A stretch of DNA of 64,000 nt, taken from contig RZZU01000006.1 in NCBI GenBank assembly GCA_009929735.1, forward strand, positions 36,420 through 100,419, written 5' to 3'. Under the pieces are notes generated by a model. That model made no database searches and was not told where the DNA came from. It was given only the letters and a program-made list of their open reading frames with translations. Made by a program: the position numbers and the translations under genes. Source of the DNA: Clostridia bacterium. GTDB taxonomy: Bacteria; Bacillota; Clostridia; Lachnospirales; Anaerotignaceae. Numbering within the stretch: the stretch's first letter is position 1; each line of letters starts with the position of its first letter. Of the stretch, positions 50,958 through 60,458 are shown in pieces.

Positions 50958-51012
50958 ATACTGGTTTAGATAATTGTATTGCCGAAAATTTACAGTTATC
51001 TATGAAAAATGA

Positions 51013-52032
<1,020 letters not shown>

Positions 52033-52058
52033 CCATTTTCTGAAATCTGGTATAAGCT

Positions 52059-52097
52059 AACCCCTTGCTGATCATTGTTTGCAAGGGGTTTTATTTT
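52059..52097 (+). terminator. intrinsic terminator of the first GAPDH gene
   Basis: AACCCCTTGC pairs with GCAAGGGGTT across a 12-base loop and runs into TTATTTTT, 27 nt after the stop. Confidence 0.85.
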
Positions 52098-52147
52098 TAA
52101 GAATCTAATGTTTCTAAAGAGCCCCCAAAAAACCATTTGAAATATAG

Positions 52148-52204
52148 GACAAAAAACGTCCCACAAATCGATGCAAAAATATGAAATAGGACGAAAAGTG
52201 TCCC
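52148..52204. promoter_or_regulatory. twin operator-like repeats upstream of the second GAPDH gene
   Basis: GACA-N6-GTCCC at 52148-52162 and GACG-N6-GTCCC at 52190-52204 are direct repeats 42 bp apart, about four helical turns. The unit is the reverse complement of the Bacillus CggR half-operator GGGAC-N6-TGTC, which controls gapA. No cggR gene is in the window. The remaining bases to 52368 are AT-rich, with TACAAT near 52315 as a possible -10. Confidence 0.45.
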
Positions 52205-52368
52205 ATTCAATATGAAGTTTTCATAAACTTAAAAACACAAAAAGCATTGATTCTGGTTAGAGTTCTGAAAATTATTTTTTTGGTAAATTTCAGCCTTTTT
52301 TTTCATGAACTGTGCTACAATTACTTTTGCATAATAGTTTTTTTTCAAACAATGAGAGGGGATACACT

Positions 52369-53391
52369 ATGGCAATTAAAGTTGGCATTAATGGATTTGG
52401 ACGTATCGGAAGAGTGGTTTTTAGAGTTTTAATGAATCGTCAGGATGAATTTGAACTTTGCGGAATTAATTTAAGAAATGCTGAATTGGACTATATGGTT
52501 TATCAGTTAAAATATGATAGTGTTTTTGGACGTTTTAATGGCGAAATCGAAATCGGAGAGAACTGCCTTATTGTTAATGGTAAAAAAGTACGTATTTTCA
52601 GTGAAAGTGATGCCGGTTTAATTAACTGGGCAGAATGCGGCGCAGAATATATTATTGAATCCACAGGCGCTTATAATACCGTTTTGAAAGCGGGTTTACA
52701 TAAAATTGGCGGAGCAAAGAAGGTAATTTTAACTGCTCCATCTAAGGACGACGTTATGCCAACATTTGTAATGGGTGTAAATCATATGGAATATAAGGCG
52801 GAGTATGATATTGTATCGAATGCTTCCTGCACAACAAACTGCTTGGCACCGTTAGTCAAAATTGTAAACGATAATTTTGGCGTGGAACAGGGCTTGATGT
52901 CCACCATTCACTCTGCAACGGCAAAGCAAAAAGCAGTAGATGCCAGAGCAGGACGGGATTGGAGAACAGGCAGATCTGTATTTGGCAATATCATCCCTTC
53001 TTCAACAGGTGCAGCAAAGGCAGTTGGGCGTGTTATTCCTGAATTGCAGGGCAAAATGACAGGTATGTCTTTCCGAGTGCCAACAAATGATGTTTCCGTT
53101 GTTGACTTGACGGTACGTTTAAAAACACCTGCTACCTATGAGGAAATTTGCGCAAAGCTCAAAGAGGCTTCCGAAACAACAATGAAGGGTATTATTAGCT
53201 ATATGAACGAGGAAATCGTTTCCTGTGACCTTTTGGGAGATCCGAATACTTGTATTTTTGATGAAAAAGCTGGTATTATCCTGGATAATAACTTTGTAAA
53301 ATTAATTGCTTGGTATGACAATGAATGGGGTTACAGCAATAAGGTTGTGGATTTAATTGCGCATATGTACTCTGTAGATCATGCAGAATAA
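52369..53391 (+). CDS. glyceraldehyde-3-phosphate dehydrogenase, second copy
   Basis: This 340-residue GAPDH paralogue has the same key motifs ([15 protein letters not shown], catalytic Cys in [13 protein letters not shown] near 154, [23 protein letters not shown]). The ATG at 52369 follows GAGAGGGG. Compared with copy one it has one extra residue in the SKDDVMPTF segment and many conservative changes, so it is an older paralogue or acquired copy, not a recent duplicate. A separate promoter region with operator-like repeats suggests it is used under other conditions (for example gluconeogenic versus glycolytic flux). Confidence 0.95.
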   Translation: MAIKVGINGFGRIGRVVFRVLMNRQDEFELCGINLRNAELDYMVYQLKYDSVFGRFNGEIEIGENCLIVNGKKVRIFSESDAGLINWAECGAEYIIESTGAYNTVLKAGLHKIGGAKKVILTAPSKDDVMPTFVMGVNHMEYKAEYDIVSNASCTTNCLAPLVKIVNDNFGVEQGLMSTIHSATAKQKAVDARAGRDWRTGRSVFGNIIPSSTGAAKAVGRVIPELQGKMTGMSFRVPTNDVSVVDLTVRLKTPATYEEICAKLKEASETTMKGIISYMNEEIVSCDLLGDPNTCIFDEKAGIILDNNFVKLIAWYDNEWGYSNKVVDLIAHMYSVDHAE

Positions 53392-53475
53392 AAGAGTTTA
53401 AAATTTTTTACAGTTTTTATTTATCAATATAAAAACCTTGTTTTGAGAATCATCAATATCGTAGGATAATAAAAA

Positions 53476-53522
53476 TCCCCTTTCTTGTGTCAGTCATTGG
53501 CAGGAGAAAGGGGACTTTTTTG
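53476..53522 (+). terminator. intrinsic terminator of the second GAPDH gene
   Basis: TCCCCTTTCT pairs with AGAAAGGGGA across a 19-base loop and is followed by a T run, 85 nt after the stop. Bases 53523-53781 hold no recognisable gene. Confidence 0.85.
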
Positions 53523-53781
53523 TGGATATTAGAGCGATTGTATACGAGCAAGATTTAGAGGTTGCGTATAAAGAACAAGGTGCTCTCAGCGTTTAAAATC
53601 AATGAGAAGAAACGCATACATTCATGAATTTCCCTAGCCAACATTGGTCTGTCATTTTTCCCGGCAATACCATTTTAGTTTCATAAGTGTTATCAGCAAA
53701 TTAATTCTGAACGCTAAAATTTCATTAAACGTAGAATTATTTAGATTTTTAGAAAATTTTACGTTTTTATAAAGAATTGAG

Positions 53782-53810
53782 TTGACAAGAATATTAATTT
53801 TCTTTATACT
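53782..53810 (+). promoter_or_regulatory. promoter of the SH3/NlpC-P60 gene
   Basis: A perfect TTGACA (53782-53787) and TATACT (53805-53810) are 17 bp apart, 63 bp before the start codon. It is one of the strongest promoter matches in the window. Confidence 0.7.
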
Positions 53811-53873
53811 TGAGTTAACAATTATGTAACAATTTAACTTGAATGGTTGCTAGTTACGGGGGAGATATTTGTT

Positions 53874-54992
53874 ATGATCATTTCCAAAGCACTGAAACAT
53901 ATTAGTATTACAACATCTATAATCATGGCTGCTTCGACTGTTGCTTTTGCTGCGGATGCGGGACAAGCTACGGGTTCTGCTGTTAATGTTAGAAAAGAAG
54001 CGAATGCTGGGGCTGATGTTGTTGGTAAAATTGAAACGAACTCTGAGTATACAGTAATGGGAAAAAGCGGAGATTGGTATCAAATTTCTTTTGATGGCGA
54101 GAGCGTTTTTGTGTCTTCCGATTATTTTAAATTAACAAAAACAGATGCTTCTGTCACGGGAAGCAATGTCAATGTAAGAAAAACTGCATCGGCTTTGGGT
54201 GATACGCTAGGAAAGTTAAAAGAAGGCGAACAAGTTGTTGTTACCGGGCAAAGCGGAGATTGGTATCAGATTTCCTATAATGGTGAAAGTGCGTATGTCA
54301 GTAAGGAGTATATTTCCGGCGAGCTTTTAACAAAGGTTACTGGTGTTGCTTCGGTGGCAGCGGAAAATGCGGGACAGAATATTGAAAATACATATGGTGT
54401 AGTTTCTTCTTCTACTGGTGTCAAGCTGCGCAAGGAAGCTTCTTTGATTTCAATTGTTTTAACAGTTCTGCCTTACGGCGCAGAAGTAAATATTGATCGT
54501 GTTGGTCAAGAATGGGTAAGAGTGGTAACCGATGATGGTCAGAAGGGTTATGTTAGCGCAGAGTTTCTTTCCATTCGCAAGGGAGAGCGCACCACCAGAT
54601 CCAATGCTTCTTCAAAAGGTGCAGAAGTTGTTTCTTATGCAAAACAATTTATTGGTACCCCTTATGTTTGGGGCGGAACCAACTTGACCAAAGGTGTTGA
54701 CTGCTCAGGTTTTGTATATTCTGTTATGAAGAATTATGGCATTACCTTAAACAGATCATCATATTCTATGGTATCGAATGGAATAGAAGTTTCCAAGTCT
54801 GAGCTTCAGGCTGGCGATTTGGTGTTCTTTAACAGTGGCGGAAACAGCGGTATTTGCCATGTAGGCATCTATATGGGCGATGGGAATTATATACACTCAA
54901 CCGATGGTGCTGCGTATGGCGTAACGATAACAGCTTTAAATAGCGGTTATAGCGCAAATACTTATGTAACCGGAAGACGTGTATTAAGATAA
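53874..54992 (+). CDS. secreted SH3b/NlpC-P60 cell-wall endopeptidase
   Basis: This 372-residue exported protein has a signal peptide (about 1-27, ending TVAFA-AD) and three bacterial SH3 domains (about 30-85, 92-145 and 175-235; GSAVNVRKEAN, GSNVNVRKTAS, STGVKLRKEAS). A C-terminal NlpC/P60 cysteine peptidase follows, with catalytic Cys in GVDCSGFVYSVM (near 283) and His in CHVGIYMGDGNYIHS (near 328). Such enzymes cut peptide stems in peptidoglycan. The ATG at 53874 follows CGGGGGAG and puts the signal peptide at the start. Confidence 0.93.
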   Translation: MIISKALKHISITTSIIMAASTVAFAADAGQATGSAVNVRKEANAGADVVGKIETNSEYTVMGKSGDWYQISFDGESVFVSSDYFKLTKTDASVTGSNVNVRKTASALGDTLGKLKEGEQVVVTGQSGDWYQISYNGESAYVSKEYISGELLTKVTGVASVAAENAGQNIENTYGVVSSSTGVKLRKEASLISIVLTVLPYGAEVNIDRVGQEWVRVVTDDGQKGYVSAEFLSIRKGERTTRSNASSKGAEVVSYAKQFIGTPYVWGGTNLTKGVDCSGFVYSVMKNYGITLNRSSYSMVSNGIEVSKSELQAGDLVFFNSGGNSGICHVGIYMGDGNYIHSTDGAAYGVTITALNSGYSANTYVTGRRVLR

Positions 54993-55013
54993 TTTGAATT
55001 TAATGAAATTTAG

Positions 55014-55050
55014 AAGGACAGATTAGCATATTGTTGATCTGTCCTTTTTT
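55014..55050 (+). terminator. intrinsic terminator of the NlpC-P60 gene
   Basis: AAGGACAGAT pairs with ATCTGTCCTT around a 13-base loop and runs into Ts. Confidence 0.85.
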
Positions 55051-55149
55051 GCGATATTACATAAGACGAAGGCAATCATTTTTTCTAAGAAGATCCCCAA
55101 AGATTTATCAGTTATATTAAAATTTCATCATCACAAAAATTCCTTAAAC

Positions 55150-55182
55150 AAAAAAAAGATGCTTAAAATTTTTTGAGCACCT
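55150..55182 (-). terminator. intrinsic terminator of the carboxypeptidase gene
   Basis: On the minus strand GTGCTCAAAA pairs with TTTTAAGCAT and is followed by a long T run, about 60 nt after the stop of the gene at 55241-56599. Confidence 0.65.
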
Positions 55183-55240
55183 CTTTTCGTAGACTAAGCA
55201 TAGAACCGTATGTGTTTTAAATAAGGAATGATTAGAAATG

Positions 55241-56599
55241 TTACTGTCTTCTTCGTTTTTTTCTGCGTAATGCGCTTTTCCTTTTTCGTTTTTTTCTTTT
55301 GATCCAACTCATAGTACGAGTGACTCCAAGAAGGAGCAGGAAGGAAAGGAGGAAACCAAGCAGGATTGTACCTGTCATTTTCAGCAGTTTCAAGCGTGCC
55401 TCTTTTTCTTTTGCAATGCGGGCTTCCTGCGAGGTTTCTGCTACGGCAGATTGTGCCAAAAGAGGAACCGTTGCGAGTGTTTCCTGCCCTGACTTAACTG
55501 TAAGCGTTCCGATTTCCTGCCCTTGTGCAACAGGTGCGTCTATCGTTTCGGGACAGTCCAGATTAACTTGAATGTTTGATAAGCTTTCGGTAACAGGCAA
55601 GGTTTTATAAGCATCTTCCTTTGGTGCAACAGTAAGGTTGCCTAGGGAGGATGTTTTATTTTTGTACGTTTCTACTACTGCTACTGTGTTTATGTAATCC
55701 TGCGCAGAAAAAAGTTTGACTGTTTGATAATTTGCAAAGCCATATTCAAATAATGCCTTTGTATCCACATAGTGCTGTGCTCCGTTGCATTTTAAAACAA
55801 CAGCGATCAGCTGGGTATCCTCTTTTTTTGCAAAGGTAACCAACGTGTTTAAGGCTTCGGTCACATAACCTGTTTTTCCCCCTGTGGCATACTCGTAGTA
55901 ATATATGGAGTTTTTGTTAAGCATTTGATGCTGTCCATGCAGATAGCGAATTTCAGGCTGCTTATTCGTGGGGGGGATTTCATAATATGTAGTGCTCATC
56001 ATATTGCGATAGGCTTCTTGTTTTAATAATTCTTTGGCAATCAAAGCCATATCGTAGGCAGAGGTATAATGATTTTCTTGGAAAAGCCCATTTGCATTTA
56101 CAAAATTAGTTGTTTCACAGCCAAGCTCCTTCGCTCTTTGGGTCATATGCTGCGCAAAGGCAGAAACAGAGCCGTCAACATATTCAGCAATGCCATTTGC
56201 TGCTTCGTTGGCAGAACGAAGTAAAATACCGTACAATGCCTGTTCGATTGTGATTTCTTCCCCTTCTTGTATGGCAATATTGGCACTGTTATATTCAATG
56301 CTATAAACTGCTTCGTGGGAAAAGGTGATAGTATCATCTAAATTGCCATTTTCCAATGCTAAGAGTACGGTCATAAGCTTTGTAATGCTGGCAGGATACA
56401 TTTTGTTTTTACTATTTTTTTCGTATAATATTTCGCCGGTGGCTGCATCCATTAAAATAGCTGCCTCAGCGCAAATTTCAGGCATATCAGCCGCTTGAGC
56501 TGTGTTTGTTTCAACCTCTGGGAGGGGTTGTGCGAAAGCCGAAAAACAAGGTATTGTTAAGCAACAAGACAAGAAAATAATTAAAATTGAACGTTTCAT
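55241..56599 (-). CDS. D-alanyl-D-alanine carboxypeptidase (DacF/penicillin-binding protein 5 type)
   Basis: This 452-residue exported serine peptidase trims the terminal D-Ala from peptidoglycan stems. It has a signal peptide (about 1-24), the SxxK motif S71-ITK, the SxN motif in LLRSANEAANG (near 130) and KTG in GGKTGYVTEA (near 233). A C-terminal beta-rich PBP5 domain (about 285-395) follows. Unusually for a family that uses an amphipathic helix, the end has a true membrane segment (TILLGFLLSFLLLLGVT) and a very basic cytoplasmic tail (RKKRKRKSALRRKKRRRQ). The ATG at 56599 follows AGGAGAAGC. Confidence 0.92.
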   Translation of the reverse strand: MKRSILIIFLSCCLTIPCFSAFAQPLPEVETNTAQAADMPEICAEAAILMDAATGEILYEKNSKNKMYPASITKLMTVLLALENGNLDDTITFSHEAVYSIEYNSANIAIQEGEEITIEQALYGILLRSANEAANGIAEYVDGSVSAFAQHMTQRAKELGCETTNFVNANGLFQENHYTSAYDMALIAKELLKQEAYRNMMSTTYYEIPPTNKQPEIRYLHGQHQMLNKNSIYYYEYATGGKTGYVTEALNTLVTFAKKEDTQLIAVVLKCNGAQHYVDTKALFEYGFANYQTVKLFSAQDYINTVAVVETYKNKTSSLGNLTVAPKEDAYKTLPVTESLSNIQVNLDCPETIDAPVAQGQEIGTLTVKSGQETLATVPLLAQSAVAETSQEARIAKEKEARLKLLKMTGTILLGFLLSFLLLLGVTRTMSWIKRKKRKRKSALRRKKRRRQ

Positions 56600-56897
56600 T
56601 TGCTTCTCCTATATAATTTTTGGGGGATTTGTGATAAAATGATATAAGCTTCTGGGGAGTTAAGAATACATATAGGTTTATTCTTATAAATTGCAATATT
56701 TTTTGTTTGAAGAATAAAAAAGCTTGTTTCATTTGTGTCTGCTCCTTACTTTTGTGATAGAATATAGTTTGGTTTAGGAAATATTAAGTAAGTGATATCA
56801 AACACCATAACGAAGTATGTTTATTGGATATTTTGTCTGTTCATACTTTTTCAGTATATCAAATAGGAATGCAAAATAAAAGGGGTTTAAATGAAAC
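56600..56897. other. divergent intergenic region
   Basis: This 298-base, AT-rich stretch separates the carboxypeptidase (minus) from the ComEA-like gene (plus). No gene or clear repeat is present. Promoters for both directions are expected but none is a good match. At 56891 a four-codon frame (ATG to TAA at 56905) with AAAGGGG overlaps the TTG start of the next gene. Confidence 0.4.
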
Positions 56898-57293
56898 TTG
56901 GATAAAAAACGGAAAAAGCCACCGACGAATCAAAAAGGACTGCATATGTTATCCTTGGTAGTATTTATTTTTATACTGGGGTTGGTCTTTTTTTCTGCGA
57001 GGGTGGGCAATCCTTTGCAAATGGGTTCTGCAATTACCGTGGATGCGCTTGAAATGCGATGGTCGCAGGAGTATAAGCTTTTTTTACCGGGCACAATAGA
57101 AAAAATAAACATAAATACAGCCGATCAGGAAACATTAGAAGCTTTACCCGGGGTGGGAGAGAAGCTTGCAAAAAAAATTATTGTTTATCGAGAGGAAAAC
57201 GGTCTTTTTCAGGCAGTAGATGAGATTGTAAAGGTTTCAGGCATTGGCTTGAAGAAGCTGAACCAGATGAAAGAATTTATTATAGTGGAATAA
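56898..57293 (+). CDS. ComEA-like helix-hairpin-helix DNA-binding protein
   Basis: This 131-residue protein has a basic start, one membrane segment (about 15-35, LSLVVFIFILGLVFFSA) and a C-terminal tandem helix-hairpin-helix domain (INTADQETLEALPGVGEKLA, then VDEIVKVSGIGLKKLNQMKE). ComEA binds incoming DNA at the outer face of the membrane and passes it to ComEC, encoded 3.2 kb downstream. The TTG at 56898 gives a positive-inside topology. An ATG at 56946 with AAGGA seven bases before is the alternative and would start inside the membrane segment. It lies 13 nt before the response regulator. Confidence 0.82.
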   Translation: MDKKRKKPPTNQKGLHMLSLVVFIFILGLVFFSARVGNPLQMGSAITVDALEMRWSQEYKLFLPGTIEKININTADQETLEALPGVGEKLAKKIIVYREENGLFQAVDEIVKVSGIGLKKLNQMKEFIIVE

Positions 57294-57306
57294 GTAGGAG
57301 GACAAT

Positions 57307-57996
57307 ATGGCATTTCAAGTTTTAGTAGTGGATGACGAAAAACTTATTGTAAAAGGCATTAAGTTTTCTTTGGAGCAAGATGGCATGGAGGTTACTCCCG
57401 CTTATGATGGCGAAGAGGCCCTACAGCTGATTAAGGATTCTAATTTTGATTTGATTGTGTTGGATGTTATGCTGCCAAAGATGGACGGGCTTCAGGTTTG
57501 TCAACAGGTTAGAGAATTTTCGCAGGTGCCAATTATTATGGTTACTGCGAAAGGAGAAGATATGGACAAAATTATGGGGCTGGAATTTGGCGCTGACGAT
57601 TATATTACAAAACCCTTCAATATTTTGGAATTGAAGGCAAGAATTAAAGCAATTTTGCGCCGCAGTGTGAAAAAGGCTCCTGCGGAAGGAGCAAACAAGA
57701 ATGTTTTAAAGGCCAGAGAGTTAGAGATTTCTTTTGACAGCAGAAGGGTGTTTATTCAGGAGAAAGAAGTAAATCTGACGGCAAAAGAGTTTGATTTATT
57801 AGAGCTTTTGATGGAGAACCCGGGAAAGGTTTACAGCCGTGAAAAATTGCTTGATACCGTATGGGGGTATGACTACCCGGGGGATGTGCGTACGGTTGAT
57901 GTTCATGTTCGCCGCCTTAGAGAGAAAATAGAAGCGAATCCCAGTGAACCCAAATATATTTTTACAAAATGGGGAGTTGGTTATTATTTTAATTAA
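57307..57996 (+). CDS. OmpR/PhoB-family response regulator
   Basis: This 229-residue regulator has a receiver domain (acidic pair in VVDDEK, phospho-acceptor Asp in LIVLDVMLPKMDG near 53, Lys in TKPF near 102) and a winged-helix output domain (VNLTAKEFDLLELLMENPGK through WGVGYYF). It is close to the PhoP/WalR group. The ATG follows TAGGAGG. The kinase gene follows directly, overlapping or abutting the stop. Confidence 0.93.
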   Translation: MAFQVLVVDDEKLIVKGIKFSLEQDGMEVTPAYDGEEALQLIKDSNFDLIVLDVMLPKMDGLQVCQQVREFSQVPIIMVTAKGEDMDKIMGLEFGADDYITKPFNILELKARIKAILRRSVKKAPAEGANKNVLKARELEISFDSRRVFIQEKEVNLTAKEFDLLELLMENPGKVYSREKLLDTVWGYDYPGDVRTVDVHVRRLREKIEANPSEPKYIFTKWGVGYYFN

Positions 57997-59437
57997 GGGC
58001 AAAAAGCAAGCAATAAAAAATAAAATTTCGTTTTTTCTTAGCCTGCGATGGATTCTGTTAGCAACATATGTTGTAATTGGGATTGTTCCTCTGCTTTTAA
58101 TTGCAAGCACCATTCTTCATTCTGTGCAGGATTATTTCATTGAAGAGCGGAAAAAAGAATTGCTGAGTCAGGCAAATGTAATTTCCGGACAGATTACGTC
58201 CCATAATTATATGACAGAACAAGCAACAAGGGATTCCTTAGAAGAAACTGTGCTGGATATGAGCCAGGAGCATGATTTTCGTGTTTTAGTTTTGGACTCT
58301 TCTTGCTTGGTGGTATATGATACAGGTTACAGTGATGTTGGAAAAACGGTATTAATTCCCGAAGTCATTGAGGCTTTAGAAAATAAGGATATTGCCAGAA
58401 TACAGGAAGATGGTATGGTTTATGCGGCGGTATCCATTTCCGGCAGCAATAATACACGTGCCGGTGTTGTTTTAGTTTCAGATGATATGAAGGATATTGC
58501 AGATACAGTCAACAATATTGCCAAAAAAGGCAACTTGCTTTTGGCAGGGCTTGCGATCATCGTTATTATTATGATGTTTATTTTATCGCAAATTTTTACG
58601 GAACCGATTAAAAAAATGATTAAGGTCATTCAAAAAATGTCACAGGGTCATTTTGAGCAAAGGATTCAGGTTCATTCTAGCATTCATAATGAAGTGGTAG
58701 ACTTGGCGTTGGCGTGTAATCAAATGGCGGATCAGCTTGAAAAAGTCGAGTCTACCAGACAGCAGTTTGTTTCAAATGTGTCCCATGAATTAAAAACACC
58801 GTTAAGTTCTATTAAAGTTTTGAGCGAATCTATTTTGCTTCAAGAAGATGTTCCCAAAGAGATGTATGTGGAATTTTTGCACGATATTAATTCCGAAGTG
58901 GATCGAATGGCGGCGATTATCAATGACCTTCTCACGTTGGTTAAGTTGGATCAAAAAGAGATTCCTTTAAACTTCAAAGAAATTGATTTGAATGAAATGA
59001 TGGAGGGGATTATCAAAAGACTTCTCCCATTGGCGCAAACCAAAGGTATTCACATTAATTATGAAAAGGTAAGGGATGTTACGGCAACAATAGATGGGAT
59101 GAAATTGACCTTGGCCATTGCAAATATCGTTGATAATGCAATAAAATACACACCTGAAAGCGGCAGTATTGATATAAAACTGGATGCCGATCACCAAAAT
59201 GTTTTTATCAGTGTTGCAGATACGGGCATTGGCATTCCTGATGATGAGGTGGGGCGGATTTTTGAGCGGTTTTATCGTGTGGATAAAATGAGGGATAGAG
59301 AAACCGGGGGTACAGGCCTAGGGCTTTCTATTACCTACAGCACAATTATGATGCATAATGGAAGTATTAAGGTTTACAGCAAGGAAGATGAGGGCACCAC
59401 TATTTTGGTACGAATTCCAATGCGTCAAAATATATAA
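57944..59437 (+). CDS. membrane sensor histidine kinase partner of the response regulator
   Basis: From the GTG at 57944 this is 497 residues, but the true start may be the TTG at 57977; neither has a good ribosome site, which suggests translational coupling to the regulator stop at 57996. It has a membrane segment (about 37-58), an extracytoplasmic sensor of about 130 residues (LDSSCLVVYDTGYSDVG) and a second membrane segment (about 190-207). HAMP (EPIKKMIKVIQKMSQGHFEQ), HisKA with His in SNVSHELKTPL (near 282) and HATPase (NIVDNAIKYTPES, DTGIGIP, GTGLGLSI) follow. The layout is WalK/PhoR-like without a clear cytoplasmic PAS domain. The ligand is unknown. Confidence 0.92.
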   Translation: MNPNIFLQNGELVIILIKGKKQAIKNKISFFLSLRWILLATYVVIGIVPLLLIASTILHSVQDYFIEERKKELLSQANVISGQITSHNYMTEQATRDSLEETVLDMSQEHDFRVLVLDSSCLVVYDTGYSDVGKTVLIPEVIEALENKDIARIQEDGMVYAAVSISGSNNTRAGVVLVSDDMKDIADTVNNIAKKGNLLLAGLAIIVIIMMFILSQIFTEPIKKMIKVIQKMSQGHFEQRIQVHSSIHNEVVDLALACNQMADQLEKVESTRQQFVSNVSHELKTPLSSIKVLSESILLQEDVPKEMYVEFLHDINSEVDRMAAIINDLLTLVKLDQKEIPLNFKEIDLNEMMEGIIKRLLPLAQTKGIHINYEKVRDVTATIDGMKLTLAIANIVDNAIKYTPESGSIDIKLDADHQNVFISVADTGIGIPDDEVGRIFERFYRVDKMRDRETGGTGLGLSITYSTIMMHNGSIKVYSKEDEGTTILVRIPMRQNI

Positions 59438-59496
59438 TTTTGTAGGAAAAAGTTCCTCTTTCAAAATAATGGAAGCAAAAGAAAGGAGGTCGTCCT

Positions 59497-60453
59497 TTGG
59501 TAAGACAAAAAAAAATATTTTTGGTTCTTTCCGTAATAATATTAGGATTGCTGATTGTAATACCCAGTGGGTTATTTTTAAAGGAACATTTTTTCGATGG
59601 GGGCAAAGGTGCTGCTGAGCTCTACTACATGGGTGCAAATGGAAGGATGAAAGCGACACAAAAAAATATCCAGCCAGGCGATCAGGTAGAAATGGTTCAT
59701 GCAGTTTTGAAAGAATTGCGTGAGGGAATAAAGGCTGATGGAATTAAGCCGACGATTCCGGAAAATTTAGAAGTAAATTCTATTGAAATCAGTGATAGTG
59801 CTGCGACCATTGATTTTACTTCCCAATATTATGGATTAGGCAGCGTGGAGGAAGTTATTTGCCGCACATCCATTGTATGGTCGTTGACTTCTTTGGATTT
59901 TTTGGACTCGGTTGTATTTACCATAGAGGGAGCACCTTTGCTTTCAAAAGATGGAGAAGCATACGGAGCAATGAATCGGCAGAATGTATTAATAGAGCCT
60001 ATCGTATCCTCCACTACAACGGAATATGCAATCTTAAAATTGTATTTTACCAATGCGGATGCCTCGGATTTGATAGTTGAGGATCGTGTGGTTGAGGTCA
60101 ATGCAAACCAGCCAAGGGAAAGAACGATATTAGAACAGCTGATCGCAGGGCCCAAGGAAGCAGGTAACTATGCCACTATACCAGCTGAAACAAAAATTAT
60201 GGACGTCACTACAACCAGCGATGGGGTTTGCTATGTGAATCTCAGCCAGGAATTTGTGTCAAAGCACACTGGAGGTTCGACAGGAGAGCTGCTTACCATT
60301 TATTCTATTGTAAATTCTCTTTCAGAGTTGGACAATGTGGATAAGGTCCAATTTCTGATAGAAGGGGAAAAAGTGGAAGCCTTCAAGGGGCATATTGATT
60401 TCAGCACCCCCTTTGTGGCTGTCAAAAGCTTGAAAACTGTTGATATGAAGTAA
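59497..60453 (+). CDS. GerMN-domain exported protein (GerM-like)
   Basis: This 318-residue protein has an N-terminal membrane anchor (about 6-27, IFLVLSVIILGLLIVIPSGLF) and two GerMN domains, about 40-160 (AAELYYMGANGRM) and 180-310 (AILKLYFTNADASD). GerM of Bacillus is a sporulation and germination lipoprotein that interacts with the mother cell-forespore channel. No lipobox Cys is seen, so this one is membrane-anchored. The start is a TTG at 59497 with AAAGGAGG before it. It lies 59 nt after the kinase gene and 5 nt before comEC. Confidence 0.87.
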   Translation: MVRQKKIFLVLSVIILGLLIVIPSGLFLKEHFFDGGKGAAELYYMGANGRMKATQKNIQPGDQVEMVHAVLKELREGIKADGIKPTIPENLEVNSIEISDSAATIDFTSQYYGLGSVEEVICRTSIVWSLTSLDFLDSVVFTIEGAPLLSKDGEAYGAMNRQNVLIEPIVSSTTTEYAILKLYFTNADASDLIVEDRVVEVNANQPRERTILEQLIAGPKEAGNYATIPAETKIMDVTTTSDGVCYVNLSQEFVSKHTGGSTGELLTIYSIVNSLSELDNVDKVQFLIEGEKVEAFKGHIDFSTPFVAVKSLKTVDMK

Positions 60454-60458
60454 CAATT

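Noticed and set aside
53811..53835. WalR-like TGTAAC motif downstream of the NlpC-P60 promoter
   Set aside because: Only one half-site fits the TGTWAH-N5-TGTWAH consensus; the other is too degenerate.
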